From: Nitrospirota bacterium
GTDB taxonomy: Bacteria > Nitrospirota > Thermodesulfovibrionia > UBA6902
DNA: 64,000 bases
Reading direction: 5' to 3'
Assembly: GCA_016213935.1 (NCBI GenBank)
Contig: JACQZG010000001.1
Span: 32,280-96,279, forward strand
Shown: one piece after another, positions 36,246 to 46,015 of the stretch
Position numbering within the stretch: position 1 is the first letter of the stretch
Layout of the letters: each line of letters starts with the position of its first letter
Notes under the pieces: model-generated
What the model was told of the DNA's origin: nothing
Seen by the model: the letters and a program-made list of their open reading frames with translations, nothing else
Database searches by the model: none
Program-made: the position numbers and the translations under genes

Positions 36246-37109
36246 ATGCCCATCTTCAAAAAAGTGACCGATTATCTCAGGATGATAAAATTTTCACACT
36301 CGGTATTCGCGCTGCCATTCGCGTTTACGGGAGCTCTTCTCGCCGCCCAAGGCATGCCTTCCTTCCGTCAGATCTTCTGGATAACCACAGCGATGTTCGG
36401 CGCGCGTTCAGGCGCAATGGGGATAAACAGGATAGTCGACAGAAAGATCGACGCCATAAACCCGAGGACAAAGGAAAGGGAATTGCCCAAAGGGGTAATA
36501 AGGCTTAGAGAGGCTGTCTCTTTTACGGGTATAGCCTTCATATTTTTCCTCATTGCCACTTACAAGCTGAACCCTCTATGCTTTGCCATGGCCCCGGCAG
36601 CCATAGCGATAATAATACTCTACCCGTATACAAAACGTTTCACATGGCTCTGCCACGTTGTGTTAGGCATCGCTATCTCATTCGCCCCGTTAGGCGCATG
36701 GATTGCGGTAAAAGGCGCGATAGACCTCCGCATATTCCCTCTTGTGTTTGGAGTTCTCTTCTGGGTTGCCGGGTTTGACCTCTTTTACGCCCTGCATGAT
36801 ATAGACTTTGATAAGGAGCAGAGGCTCTACTCTCTGCCGAGCAAATTCGGGATTAAGAATGCGCTATGGACAGCAAGGGCATTTCACATCGTCACTCTTA
36901 TAATGCTCTTTGCGCTTATGCCTCTTTTTAAGCTCTCAATTATTTATCTTGCAGGGGTAGTCTTGGCGGCATTGATGCTTCTGTATGAACATTCGCTCGT
37001 GAAGCCTTCTGACCTGAGCAGGCTTGATATGGCATTCTTCAATATGAACGGGTATATTAGTATTACGGTTTTCGTATTTACGCTGTTAAATTATATTGTT
37101 CCATTGTAG
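36246..37109 (+). CDS. UbiA-family polyprenyltransferase, MqnP-like
   Basis: 287-residue integral-membrane prenyltransferase with eight to nine helices. The two Mg-diphosphate motifs are intact: NRIVDRKIDAINPRTKEREL (about 59-78) and DLFYALHDIDFDKEQRLY (about 180-197). This matches the UbiA-like group used in the futalosine menaquinone pathway. The next genes are an aldolase-family protein and a UbiD decarboxylase, consistent with menaquinone assembly, but no mqnA-D/mqnE is in the window. 4-Hydroxybenzoate prenylation for ubiquinone is less likely in an anaerobe. Confidence 0.88.
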   Translation: MPIFKKVTDYLRMIKFSHSVFALPFAFTGALLAAQGMPSFRQIFWITTAMFGARSGAMGINRIVDRKIDAINPRTKERELPKGVIRLREAVSFTGIAFIFFLIATYKLNPLCFAMAPAAIAIIILYPYTKRFTWLCHVVLGIAISFAPLGAWIAVKGAIDLRIFPLVFGVLFWVAGFDLFYALHDIDFDKEQRLYSLPSKFGIKNALWTARAFHIVTLIMLFALMPLFKLSIIYLAGVVLAALMLLYEHSLVKPSDLSRLDMAFFNMNGYISITVFVFTLLNYIVPL

Positions 37110-37136
37110 AATGTTTGCAGCTAAATATTAAAGCCT

Positions 37137-37237
37137 GTCATTCCCGCAAGCAAAGCGCATCGGGAAGCCGGGGTTTCCCATATGTGGTGGATTCCCGGGT
37201 CAAGCCGGCCTGGCGGCAGACAGGCCCGAGGATGACA
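37137..37237. repeat. REP-like element, long form
   Basis: GTCATTCCCGC at the left and GGATGACAATG at the right enclose a further palindromic core (CAAGCCGGCCTGGCGGCAGA). It fills the gap between the UbiA-like gene and the aldolase gene. Confidence 0.75.
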
Positions 37238-37258
37238 ATGGGAAGACTATAAACAAAT

Positions 37259-37873
37259 ATGATTGAACAACTTATCAAATACGCGCATAAGGCAATGGAA
37301 GCCGGGCTTGTCGTCAGCTCAAGCGGCAATATCAGCGTGAGGCTCGCGGTAAACAGTTTCGCGATCTCTTCTTCCGGGGCTTATCTCGGCGAGCTTAAAG
37401 AAGAAGATATAAGCATATGTCATATCGATGACCCGGCAAAGCGCGAAGGGCCCGAACCATCCGTAGAGACTCCCCTGCATCGGGCCATCTATCTTCTGAG
37501 GCCTGACGTTAAGGCGATACTCCACTTCCAGTCCCCGTACGCTACAACCCTCGCATGCGCAAAGACTCTCGACTTCAACTTTAACTTCATTCCCGAGGTG
37601 CCCGCGTACCTTAAGAGCATAAAGGTCATCCCATACTCAAATCCCGGCTCTCCGGAACTGACAGAGGACATAAAAGAGAACATTATGGGGCATGACTGCA
37701 ATCTCCTTATATTAAGAGGACACGGCCAGATATCTTTTGGAGAAGACCTGAAGTCGGCGCTGAGGAATGCCGAGTTTTTCGAACTTGCTTCAATGATAAA
37801 GTGCCAGGGGCTGGAGCTTAATACCTACAATCCGCAGACGATCAAAGAACTTCAGGACTACGAAAAGGCATAG
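37259..37873 (+). CDS. class II aldolase/adducin-family protein
   Basis: 204 residues with the class II aldolase fold: SSGNISVRLAVNSFAISSSG (21-40), SVETPLHRAIY (catalytic-type Glu70) and LILRGHGQISFG (His155). The first zinc-ligand motif, usually H-x-H, reads AILHFQSPYATTLA: His89 is kept but the second histidine is Gln91. This may weaken zinc binding or reflect a changed substrate. It lies between the UbiA-like and UbiD genes in the same direction; a step in quinone or phospho-sugar chemistry is possible. Substrate unknown. Confidence 0.85.
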   Translation: MIEQLIKYAHKAMEAGLVVSSSGNISVRLAVNSFAISSSGAYLGELKEEDISICHIDDPAKREGPEPSVETPLHRAIYLLRPDVKAILHFQSPYATTLACAKTLDFNFNFIPEVPAYLKSIKVIPYSNPGSPELTEDIKENIMGHDCNLLILRGHGQISFGEDLKSALRNAEFFELASMIKCQGLELNTYNPQTIKELQDYEKA

Positions 37874-37891
37874 GTCAAACTCAGTTCGTTT

Positions 37892-37960
37892 GTCATACCC
37901 GCAAAAGCGGGTATCCAGAAGATATGGAAAACCCTGGATTCCCGTTTTCACGGGAATGAC
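37892..37960. repeat. REP-like element, two palindromes
   Basis: GTCATACCCGCAAAAGCGGG, TATCCAGA, spacer, CTGGATTCCCGTTTTCACGG, GAATGAC. Nearly identical to the copy at 36079-36146. Located between the aldolase and UbiD genes. Confidence 0.85.
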
Positions 37961-38009
37961 ATTTTATAATGCCTTGTCTCACCTTCAATAATTGCTGTAT
38001 CATATCTTC

Positions 38010-39476
38010 ATGGCTTATAAAGACCTCAGAGAATTCATAGCCTCACTTGAAAAGAAGGGCCTTCTTAAAAGAATAAGAGCTGAAGTTGATCCTATTCTTG
38101 AGATAGCCGCGATAACGGACAGGGTATGCAAGAGTCCCGGAGGAGGGAAAGCGCTCTTCTTTGAAAATGTAAAGGGTTCGCAATATCCTGTTGTGACAAA
38201 CCTTTTCGGCTCATTTGAGCGCATGGCGATGGCGCTTGAAGTTGAGAAGATCGACGATGTTGCCGCAAGGATAAATGATCTGCTGAAGCAATCCCCGCCA
38301 AAGACGCTGATGGAGAAGCTCTCAATGCTTCCAAGGCTTTTAGAGTTCTCAAAGTTCTTTCCAAAGACTGTCAAGAACGCGCCGTGTCAGGAAGTTATTG
38401 AAAAGGATAATCCTGACCTGAGCAAATTCCCGATAATAAAGTGCTGGCCCAATGACGGACAGCCGACTGATGAAGGCAGGTTCATCACACTTCCGATGGT
38501 ATTTACAAAAGACCCGGAAACGCACAAGCCGAACTGCGGCATGTACCGCATTCACATTTTCGATAAACAAACCACAGGGATGCACTGGCATATACATAAA
38601 GACGGCGCGCGCCATTATGACAAATACAAGGCGATGAATAAGCGCATGCCTGCCGCAATCGCTGTAGGGAGCGACCCTGCCGTGATCTATTCCGCGACTG
38701 CTCCTCTTCCGGAGGCGATTGATGAGATGATGTTTGCGGGCTTTCTCCGCAGGGAACCTGTGGAGATGGTCAAATGCATTACATCCGATATAGAGGTGCC
38801 GGCAAACAGCGAGCTTGTTATTGAAGGTTATCTTGAGCCCGGAGAAACGCGCATCGAAGGCCCGTTTGGAGACCATACCGGCTTCTACTCTGCTGCTGAT
38901 TTATATCCGGTATTCCATGTCACATGCATTACGCACAGAAAGGACATGATATACCCCGCAACCCTTGTAGGCAAACCTCCTATGGAAGACTGCTATATCG
39001 GAAAAGCGACAGAGAGGATATTCCTTCCGTTGCTTCAGATGGAGTTCACAGAGATAAAGGATATGAACCTGCCGATGGAAGGAGTATTTCATAACTGCGC
39101 CCTTATATCAATAAAGAAGAGCTATCCCGGACACGCGAAGAAGATAATCCACGGCCTCTGGGGCAAGGGGCAGATGATGTTCGCGAAGCTCCTCATAATC
39201 GTTGACGATGATGTTGATGTGCAGAATATCTCTTACACCGCATGGCGCGTGCTTAACAATGTTGACTGGAAGAGGGATATCGTCATTGCCGACGGCCCGC
39301 TTGATGACCTCGACCACGCCGCTAACTTCCCGCGCTACGGATCAAAGATGGGCATAGATGCAACCCGCAAGACAAGAGAAGAAGGCATGACCCGCGAATG
39401 GCCTGATGAGCTTTTTATGTCTGATGAGATCAAGAGGCTTGTTGATGCGAGATGGAAAGAGTACGGGGTAGAGTAA
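38010..39476 (+). CDS. UbiD-family decarboxylase, menaquinone-type
   Basis: 488 residues from the ATG at 38010. The frame is open to 37992 with a TTG, but the ATG gives the family start (MAYKDLREFIASLEKKG). Conserved segments: KALFFENVKGSQYPVVTNLF, GMYRIHIFDKQTTGMHWHIH and EGPFGDHTGFYSAADLYPVF (prenylated-FMN binding and catalytic region). UbiD enzymes remove the carboxyl from aromatic acids and need UbiX for the cofactor; ubiX is not here. Placed after the UbiA-like gene, it fits a menaquinone (futalosine-type MqnL) role. Confidence 0.9.
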   Translation: MAYKDLREFIASLEKKGLLKRIRAEVDPILEIAAITDRVCKSPGGGKALFFENVKGSQYPVVTNLFGSFERMAMALEVEKIDDVAARINDLLKQSPPKTLMEKLSMLPRLLEFSKFFPKTVKNAPCQEVIEKDNPDLSKFPIIKCWPNDGQPTDEGRFITLPMVFTKDPETHKPNCGMYRIHIFDKQTTGMHWHIHKDGARHYDKYKAMNKRMPAAIAVGSDPAVIYSATAPLPEAIDEMMFAGFLRREPVEMVKCITSDIEVPANSELVIEGYLEPGETRIEGPFGDHTGFYSAADLYPVFHVTCITHRKDMIYPATLVGKPPMEDCYIGKATERIFLPLLQMEFTEIKDMNLPMEGVFHNCALISIKKSYPGHAKKIIHGLWGKGQMMFAKLLIIVDDDVDVQNISYTAWRVLNNVDWKRDIVIADGPLDDLDHAANFPRYGSKMGIDATRKTREEGMTREWPDELFMSDEIKRLVDARWKEYGVE

Positions 39477-39509
39477 ATTAATGCATAACGACTTATACAG
39501 TATTGGCCT

Positions 39510-39743
39510 TCAGATTGTCTTTTCAAGCCGTTCTGCTACCCAGACTTTGATTATGGATTGCCGGGGCACGCCTAACCTTTTTGCTTCCTTGTCTAATAAT
39601 TGAATCATCCATAAAGGGAAATCCACATTTACCCTTTTCTGTTCCCGTTCAGGCCTTCTGGCTTTTGCCAAGTCGAGATGCTTCGAAATATTCTCGCCTT
39701 TATCAAATTTTTTATCGATTTCCTTAGCCTTGAGCGTTTTCAT
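39510..39743 (-). CDS. BrnA-like CopG/RHH antitoxin
   Basis: 77 residues from the ATG at 39741-39743, which has AGGAGG nine bases upstream. The C-terminal half is a ribbon-helix-helix: RVNVDFPLWMIQLLDKEAKR then LGVPRQSIIKVWVAERLEK. The N-terminal part (KEIDKKFDKGENISKHLDL) matches BrnA antitoxins, which neutralise the BrnT RNase. The frame is open for three more codons upstream (TTG), less likely as a start. Its toxin partner is present only as a truncated tail overlapping the start. Confidence 0.8.
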   Translation of the reverse strand: MKTLKAKEIDKKFDKGENISKHLDLAKARRPEREQKRVNVDFPLWMIQLLDKEAKRLGVPRQSIIKVWVAERLEKTI

Positions 39744-39852
39744 ATATATCAACCTCCTCTTTTCTCGACCGGCGCACCGAAATAATTCTTGTCTTGCCGT
39801 TTCTGTAAGTTATAATGCCGGACCAATATTTTCGCGAGCAAACGGATAAGTC
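39724..39852 (-). pseudogene. truncated BrnT-like toxin remnant
   Basis: The minus strand directly after the SAICAR synthase stop codon (39853-39855), in the same frame, reads ITYRNGKTRIISVRRSRKEE and VDIYENAQG then stop. This matches the conserved C-terminus of BrnT (RIISxRxxxxxEx...YE). It overlaps the brnA start, as intact brnT-brnA pairs do. Only about 42 codons survive and no start codon is apparent; the rest of the toxin gene is gone, replaced by the end of the upstream gene. Presumably inactive. Confidence 0.7.
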
Positions 39853-41124
39853 TCAACCAACCGCGTTCAGTTTCTCATACTCCTGCAGTTTGCCTGCGGA
39901 AGCGTAATACTCAATCTCGGATGATGCTATTCTGCCCGCCTCTTCTGAGAGGTTCTGCCCTTGATTTATTATGAAAGACTTTATCAATTCGAACTTCGCC
40001 CTCTGGATGCCGAGGAACGCGTCGTCAATTGCCGGATTAGCCGGATATTTTTTCTCCTTCTGCCCGGCGGACAATATCTCGGTGAAAGGCCTTCCGGCCT
40101 GCGCCGCCAGCTTCTTGGATTCATTCACCGCTGATATCCAGTCCGGATGGATAATCCTGTAGTAATCCCTCATCGCCTGCTTGTTGAAATGGACAAAATA
40201 TCTCTTGCCGCCGCGCTCGAGGTTATAGGTCACGCGCACTGAATCCGTGTCTATCGTATCTACAAATACGAGGCGAGGGCCGTCTTTTGCGATTTCCCAC
40301 TTGAGGTCCCAAAGGTTAAGCCCCATCTTCTTAAATATGTTCTGAAGGAGGAGCGCGCCGAGGAACGCAATAACAAGCGACCTTGAAAATGTATCTCCGT
40401 CCTGTCCTGAGATTAACGAGGCCTCCTGACGGCTCAGGTTCCTGTCTTCGGGCTCATATTTTGTGGTGAGGTCAACAAGCGGCCTGTCGAAACGGCTCCA
40501 TGGCGAAAGCGGTTTATCGAGCCCAAGCTCATTGAGATAAGCCTTTCTGCCTGAATCGCCTAATGCCTCATACTTTCTGAGAACCGACGAGCCCGTCGTT
40601 ATGCCGAGCCTAACGATATATTCAAGCGGGATGACATTCTTGTCCGCTGTGCGGTATCTGTTGTAATCGTAAAAATGCGCGCCCAAAACCCTCCTAAACT
40701 CGGGCTTGATTACGCTGTACTTTTTTATAAGCGTGAGGTTGCTCAGTTCAGGCGGAAAGCCTTCCTCAAACACTCTGCCGCTCTTTTTCTCTATCATCCC
40801 GATATGATGGGTGGGCGCGCCGTTTTGGCAGAATCGTGATAATTCCTTCTGAATAAGTTCATCCTGAAGCCTGACCTCTTTGGAAACCTCCTGCCAGGCG
40901 GCGGGTTTCTTTAACTCCTGAAAGACGAGATGCCTGAAGCCGGCCCGGCCGGTATCGCTCCCTTCAATGCTGAATATCGTGCCGACGTCAAATACGGAAC
41001 CGCCGGAGGTCGTTTCGCTTATGATAAGCTCAGGATGGCCGGAGACATTATAAAGATTCTGGACAGAGCCTTTATAAATCGGTGCGTCTAATTTTATCTC
41101 TATTTTTTCGGGATAACCGCTCAT
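39853..41124 (-). CDS. purC: SAICAR synthase, long form
   Basis: 423 residues, larger than the typical 240-300 residue PurC but with its motifs: IYKGSVQNLYNVSGHPELII (N-terminal phosphate-binding strand), GTIFSIEGSDTGRAGFRH, VIPLEYIVRLGITTGSSVLR and the LTTKYEPEDRNLSRQEA block, then LRFVDTIDTDSVR-type (LVFVDTIDTDSVRV). It joins CAIR with aspartate in purine synthesis. Long PurC forms are known in several anaerobes. No other purine gene is adjacent. The stop is directly followed by the brnT remnant in frame. Confidence 0.85.
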   Translation of the reverse strand: MSGYPEKIEIKLDAPIYKGSVQNLYNVSGHPELIISETTSGGSVFDVGTIFSIEGSDTGRAGFRHLVFQELKKPAAWQEVSKEVRLQDELIQKELSRFCQNGAPTHHIGMIEKKSGRVFEEGFPPELSNLTLIKKYSVIKPEFRRVLGAHFYDYNRYRTADKNVIPLEYIVRLGITTGSSVLRKYEALGDSGRKAYLNELGLDKPLSPWSRFDRPLVDLTTKYEPEDRNLSRQEASLISGQDGDTFSRSLVIAFLGALLLQNIFKKMGLNLWDLKWEIAKDGPRLVFVDTIDTDSVRVTYNLERGGKRYFVHFNKQAMRDYYRIIHPDWISAVNESKKLAAQAGRPFTEILSAGQKEKKYPANPAIDDAFLGIQRAKFELIKSFIINQGQNLSEEAGRIASSEIEYYASAGKLQEYEKLNAVG

Positions 41125-41277
41125 AAAAAGCCTCCTCTGCCAAACTGAAATAATCGCTCTATTAAGGATATATAACCTAACTTTTTGGGTTTAATTAGTC
41201 AATCAGCCGAGATTGAGATAACCGGACAAACTGTTTTATAATAAAGCCGGGAAAGATCACCATAAGGAGGCGCTCAT

Positions 41278-42438
41278 ATGAAAAACTTTTTCTTAATAAT
41301 AACCTGCATACTCGGGATACTAATCCTTTCGCCATTTTCAATCACTAAGGCTGATGCCGCGGGCGAGAGGGTGATAGTGGTATTTGATAAATCAAGCCCC
41401 GTAAGCGAAAGAAGGGCGATAGTCCGTTCAGGCGGGGGTTCGGTAATCCGGGAACTCTCAATAATCCCGGCGATAGTAATTCATCTGCCTGAAGAGGCGT
41501 CAGCCCGCGCAAGAGAGGCGATACTCCAGCACGCCCCTGTCGTGAGGATAGAGGATGATGTCATTGTTACCGCCAACGCGAAACCAGGCTCAGGCGGCGG
41601 CACGCCTCCGCCCGCAGAGGTCATTCCCTGGGGGATAGGCCGCATAGATGCCGACCTCTCATGGGGCATGAGCACAGGGCTTGGCGTCAAGGTAGCGATT
41701 CTTGATACCGGCATTGACATAGACCATCCTGACCTTGTCAACAATATTGCCGGAGGCATAAATATAATAAGCGCGGGAAGAAGTTATGATGACGATAACG
41801 GCCATGGAACCCATGTCGCGGGCACGATTGCCGCGGTTGACAACACTATTGGAGTCATAGGAGCCGCACCCGGCGCCTCGCTTTATGGGGTGAAGGTACT
41901 TGACAGGCGCGGCAGCGGCTGGCTCTCAGATGTCATAGCAGGGCTTGAGTGGAGCACTGCAAACGGCATGGATGTCATAAACATGAGCCTCGGTTCCTCA
42001 AGCAATCTCCAGTCGCTGCATGACGCGGTTACAGCGGTTTACAACAGCGGGATTGTCCAGGTTGCGGCAGCTGGCAACGAAGGCGGGCCAGTCAGTTATC
42101 CCGCGGCATATCCGGAAATCATAGCGGTCTCTGCAACTGACATCTCTGACAATGTCACGTCATGGTCAAATTACGGCTCAGCCGTGGATGTCGCCGCTCC
42201 GGGCGCGAACATATATTCAACCTATAAAGGCGGAGGGTATAAATACCTGAGCGGCACAAGCATGGCAGCGCCTCATGTCGCGGGCCTTGCCGCACTGATA
42301 CTTGAGAACAGGCCTGATTTCACGCCGTATCAGGTTCTCGGCGTAATTACCTCAACAGCGGACAGCCTCGGCCTCTCGTCAGCATATCAGGGCGCGGGCA
42401 TAATTGACGCGGATGAAGCGGTATTGGCTACTGAATAA
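41278..42438 (+). CDS. secreted subtilisin-like S8 protease
   Basis: 386 residues: signal peptide (about 1-28), inhibitor-type propeptide (29-100), then a complete S8 domain with Asp143 (VAILDTGIDIDHPD), His176 ([14 protein letters not shown]), Asn267 (AAAGNEGG) and Ser328 ([15 protein letters not shown]). It is close to classical Bacillus subtilisins in size and lacks the CFI-box C-terminus of the other two proteases, so it should be released rather than anchored. A strong Shine-Dalgarno (AAGGAGG) precedes the ATG and a hairpin terminator follows. Confidence 0.94.
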   Translation: MKNFFLIITCILGILILSPFSITKADAAGERVIVVFDKSSPVSERRAIVRSGGGSVIRELSIIPAIVIHLPEEASARAREAILQHAPVVRIEDDVIVTANAKPGSGGGTPPPAEVIPWGIGRIDADLSWGMSTGLGVKVAILDTGIDIDHPDLVNNIAGGINIISAGRSYDDDNGHGTHVAGTIAAVDNTIGVIGAAPGASLYGVKVLDRRGSGWLSDVIAGLEWSTANGMDVINMSLGSSSNLQSLHDAVTAVYNSGIVQVAAAGNEGGPVSYPAAYPEIIAVSATDISDNVTSWSNYGSAVDVAAPGANIYSTYKGGGYKYLSGTSMAAPHVAGLAALILENRPDFTPYQVLGVITSTADSLGLSSAYQGAGIIDADEAVLATE

Positions 42439-42467
42439 AATTTATCTTTCAATAGGTCAAAAATAAA

Positions 42468-42493
42468 AGAGGGGCTGAAAAGCCCCTTTTTTT
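42468..42493. terminator. bidirectional intrinsic terminator
   Basis: AGAGGGGCT, GAAA loop, AGCCCC, then TTTTTTT. On the minus strand the stem is followed by CTCTTTTATTTTT, so it can serve both the protease gene and the convergent zinc permease gene. Confidence 0.9.
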
Positions 42494-42511
42494 ACTTCCT
42501 GGAAAATCCAT

Positions 42512-43301
42512 TTAACTTCTCTTAAAGAGCGTCAGAATGAATATCCCTATGCTGACGAGGACTATAGTCGGGCCTGAAGGCGTGTTTAAGTAAACAGAGG
42601 CTGTAAGCCCCGCAATGCCTGATACCACCCCGAATACCGCTGACAATGTGAACAACTGCCTCATGTTCGAGGCGAGGTTCTTTGCTGATGCGGCAGGCAC
42701 AATAAGAAGCGATGTGACAAGGATGATGCCGACTATCTTCAGGCTCACTGTTACGACAAGCGCGATCACAAGGAAGATAAGGTATTCAAAGAACCTTACA
42801 TTAATGCCTTCGACCTTTGCGAGGTCCTTGTTAAAGGCTATCTGCAGAAGGGGCTTGAAGCAGAAGGCAAGCGTTGACAATACGGCGATGCCCGTTCCTG
42901 ACAAAAGCAGGATATCCCTGAGGCTTATGGTAAGTATGTCGCCGAAGAGAAAGGCAAAGAGGTCGCCGCGATAACCTTCAAGCGCTCCTATTATAAGCAT
43001 GCCTGAGGCAATGGCGGCTGAAAAGCCTATGCCGATAGTTGTGTCATGAGAAAGCGCGGTCTTTTCAGAAAGATAAGCGATAAGAGCGGCTATGACAAGA
43101 GCCACTGCTACGGACGAGACGGAGAAATCTATGTTAAACAGCATCCCGGCGGCGATTCCCGCGAACGCCGCATGCGCTATGGCATCAGAGAAGAATGCCA
43201 TCCTGCGCATTATCACGAAACAGCCTGCATATGAACAGAGTATGCCGACAATTACCGAGGAGATAAGCGCCCGCTGAAAGAACGGGTATGCCAGAAATTC
43301 G

Positions 43302-43315
<14 letters not shown>
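42512..43315 (-). CDS. znuB: zinc/manganese ABC transporter permease (ZnuB family)
   Basis: 267-residue ABC-3 permease with eight to nine helices. Typical segments are MRRMAFFSDAIAHAAFAGIA near the N-terminus and GIILVTSLLIVPAASAKNLA in the middle, the latter shared by ZnuB/MntB/TroC permeases. It overlaps the ATPase gene by 14 bases and ends the order substrate-binding protein - ATPase - permease. Metal specificity rests on the neighbours. Confidence 0.93.
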
Positions 43316-44050
<735 letters not shown>

Positions 44051-44054
<4 letters not shown>

Positions 44055-44962
44055 TTTGAAACGCCCTCAGAAGTATCGTAATGTTTGTCAAAGGCCATCT
44101 TCATGACAAGGAGATTTGCCTTTATCTTCTCTTCGTACCATGCGGCTGAAAGATCCCCTCTCTCCATGGTGTCGATTTTGTAAATCTTCAAGCCAAGTTC
44201 ATCCGCAATCATCGCAACTCCGGCAGGCTGAGGCCCGGGCTCTGAAAATATTGCCTTGATCCCCGCCTTCCTCGCGGTATTAATAATATCATTTATGCGG
44301 CCGGGAGTCGGCCCTTTTTCTGAAGATTCCTCTATCACGCCCGCCTGATTAAGGCCGTAATCTCTTGCGAAATACAGAAAAGCTGAATGATATGAGATAA
44401 AATTTTTATCTGTCCATCCGGAGACAGCGTTTTTAATCTCTTCATCAAGAAGCCGTAGCCTGCCTATGTATTCTTCGGCATTATGCGCGTAAGCATCGCT
44501 GTTGGCAGGGTCAGCCTTCTGAAGCGCATCCGCAATGTTCTTCACCTGTATAATTGCATTTCGGGGCGAAAGCCAGATGTGAGGGTTATTGTTCATCACG
44601 CCGATGCCGCGGCTCGTGTCCACGATGACAAGCCCGTCATTCACGGCTGAACCTTCAAGGCTGTCGAGCCACCTCTCAAGGCCAAGCCCGTTCTTTATCA
44701 GAATGTCAGAGTCAGCCGCCTTTCTTATATCAGCCGGCGTAAATGAGTATTCATGAGGCCCCGCGCCTGAAGAGAGGAGATTTTCAACATCAGCGAGACT
44801 GCCGGCGATATTTTTTGTGAAAGAATAAAGAGGCGGAATCGTCGTAAGTATTCTGAGCCTCTTTCCGCCCCTGTCCGCATTATCGGTTTTTTTTTGGCAG
44901 GCGGCAAATATGATGCAGGGAACTGCGAGTAAAAATATTACAAATCCCAATCTATTCTTCAT
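44051..44962 (-). CDS. znuA: zinc ABC transporter substrate-binding lipoprotein (ZnuA/TroA family)
   Basis: 303 residues with a lipoprotein signal: hydrophobic stretch then IIFAAC (lipobox, Cys22). The cluster A-I fold is shown by IPPLYSFTKNIAGSLADVEN and three metal-ligand histidines in GAGPHEYSFTPADI, NPHIWLSPRNA and ISYHSAFLYFARDYG, with an acidic residue in IFSEPGPQPAG. It captures periplasmic Zn or Mn for ZnuCB. The His-rich loop of some ZnuA is absent, so Mn cannot be excluded. First gene of the operon; no clear Zur box seen upstream. Confidence 0.92.
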
Positions 44963-45063
44963 CGTGAGAATTATAACACAACGAATCCGTGGCGGCTTGT
45001 CTAATTTAGCCCCTCTCAGATATAATGTTTATCCGCTTCAGTCAATAACGCGGCAGGAGGAAG

Positions 45064-45990
45064 ATGCGTAAAAAGATAACCATAGTCGGCGCAGGGAATG
45101 TCGGCACGACAACAGCTCAGCTCATCGCTGAAAAGAATCTCGCGGATATCATACTTATCGATATCGTAGAGGGCATTCCTCAGGGAAAGGCGCTTGACAT
45201 ACAGGAGGCGTGCCCTTTGTGGGGCTCATCCTGCAGAATAACGGGCACAAATGATTATGAAGAGACAGCCGGTTCCGATGTTGTCGTTATTACAGCGGGC
45301 CTCGCCAGAAAACCCGGCATGAGCAGGGACGACCTCCTTCATGCAAACGCGAAGATAGTCCGGGGCGTTGCTGAAAGCGTCGGAAGGACATCGCCTGATG
45401 CGGTCATAATCGTTGTTACAAACCCTATGGACGTCATGGCACAGCTTACCCAGGCGGTTACAGGCATCCCGCATAAAAGAATAATAGGCATGGGCGGCGT
45501 GCTTGATTCAGCAAGGATGAGAAGCTTTATCGCCATGGAGACAGGGATTCCGCCAAGAGATGTGCAGACAATGGTGTTGGGCGGACACGGCGACCAGATG
45601 GTGCCGATGCCCCGCTTTACAAAGGTAGAGGGAAGAGAGATAGGGAAACTTCTTTCTGAAGATAAGATAAGGGCGATAATCAGCAGGACAAAGAACGGAG
45701 GCGCGGAGATTGTAGGGCTCCTTAAGACAGGAAGCGCGTATTATGCGCCAAGCGCTTCCGTAGTCGAAATGATCGAGACGATGTTCGGCCATAAAGACGA
45801 GCTTCTTCCGTGCTCTGTCTACCTTGACGGCGAATATGGCATAAAAGGCGTATATCTCGGAGTGCCTGTTCAGCTTTCAGGGGAGGGCATTGAAAAGATA
45901 ATCGAGCTCGAACTGGCTGATGAAGAGAAGGGAGCGCTGAACGCCTCTGCGGAAGCTGTAAGGAAGCTCGTCGCAACTATAGGAATCTGA
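45064..45990 (+). CDS. mdh: malate dehydrogenase, LDH-like type
   Basis: 308 residues: NAD-binding GAGNVGTTTAQLIAEKNLAD (9-28), the NAD-selecting aspartate in LIDIVEGIPQGKALDIQE, substrate loop AGLARKPGMSRDDLLHANAK, GMGGVLDSARMRSFIAME and the catalytic histidine in LGGHGDQMVPM. Matches the tetrameric LDH-like malate dehydrogenases of anaerobes and delta-proteobacteria, converting malate and oxaloacetate in central carbon flow. Strong RBS (GGCAGGAGG) precedes the start. The next gene is 25 bases downstream. Confidence 0.95.
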   Translation: MRKKITIVGAGNVGTTTAQLIAEKNLADIILIDIVEGIPQGKALDIQEACPLWGSSCRITGTNDYEETAGSDVVVITAGLARKPGMSRDDLLHANAKIVRGVAESVGRTSPDAVIIVVTNPMDVMAQLTQAVTGIPHKRIIGMGGVLDSARMRSFIAMETGIPPRDVQTMVLGGHGDQMVPMPRFTKVEGREIGKLLSEDKIRAIISRTKNGGAEIVGLLKTGSAYYAPSASVVEMIETMFGHKDELLPCSVYLDGEYGIKGVYLGVPVQLSGEGIEKIIELELADEEKGALNASAEAVRKLVATIGI

Positions 45991-46015
45991 TACTTTAAAT
46001 TTAGGAGAAAACGAC

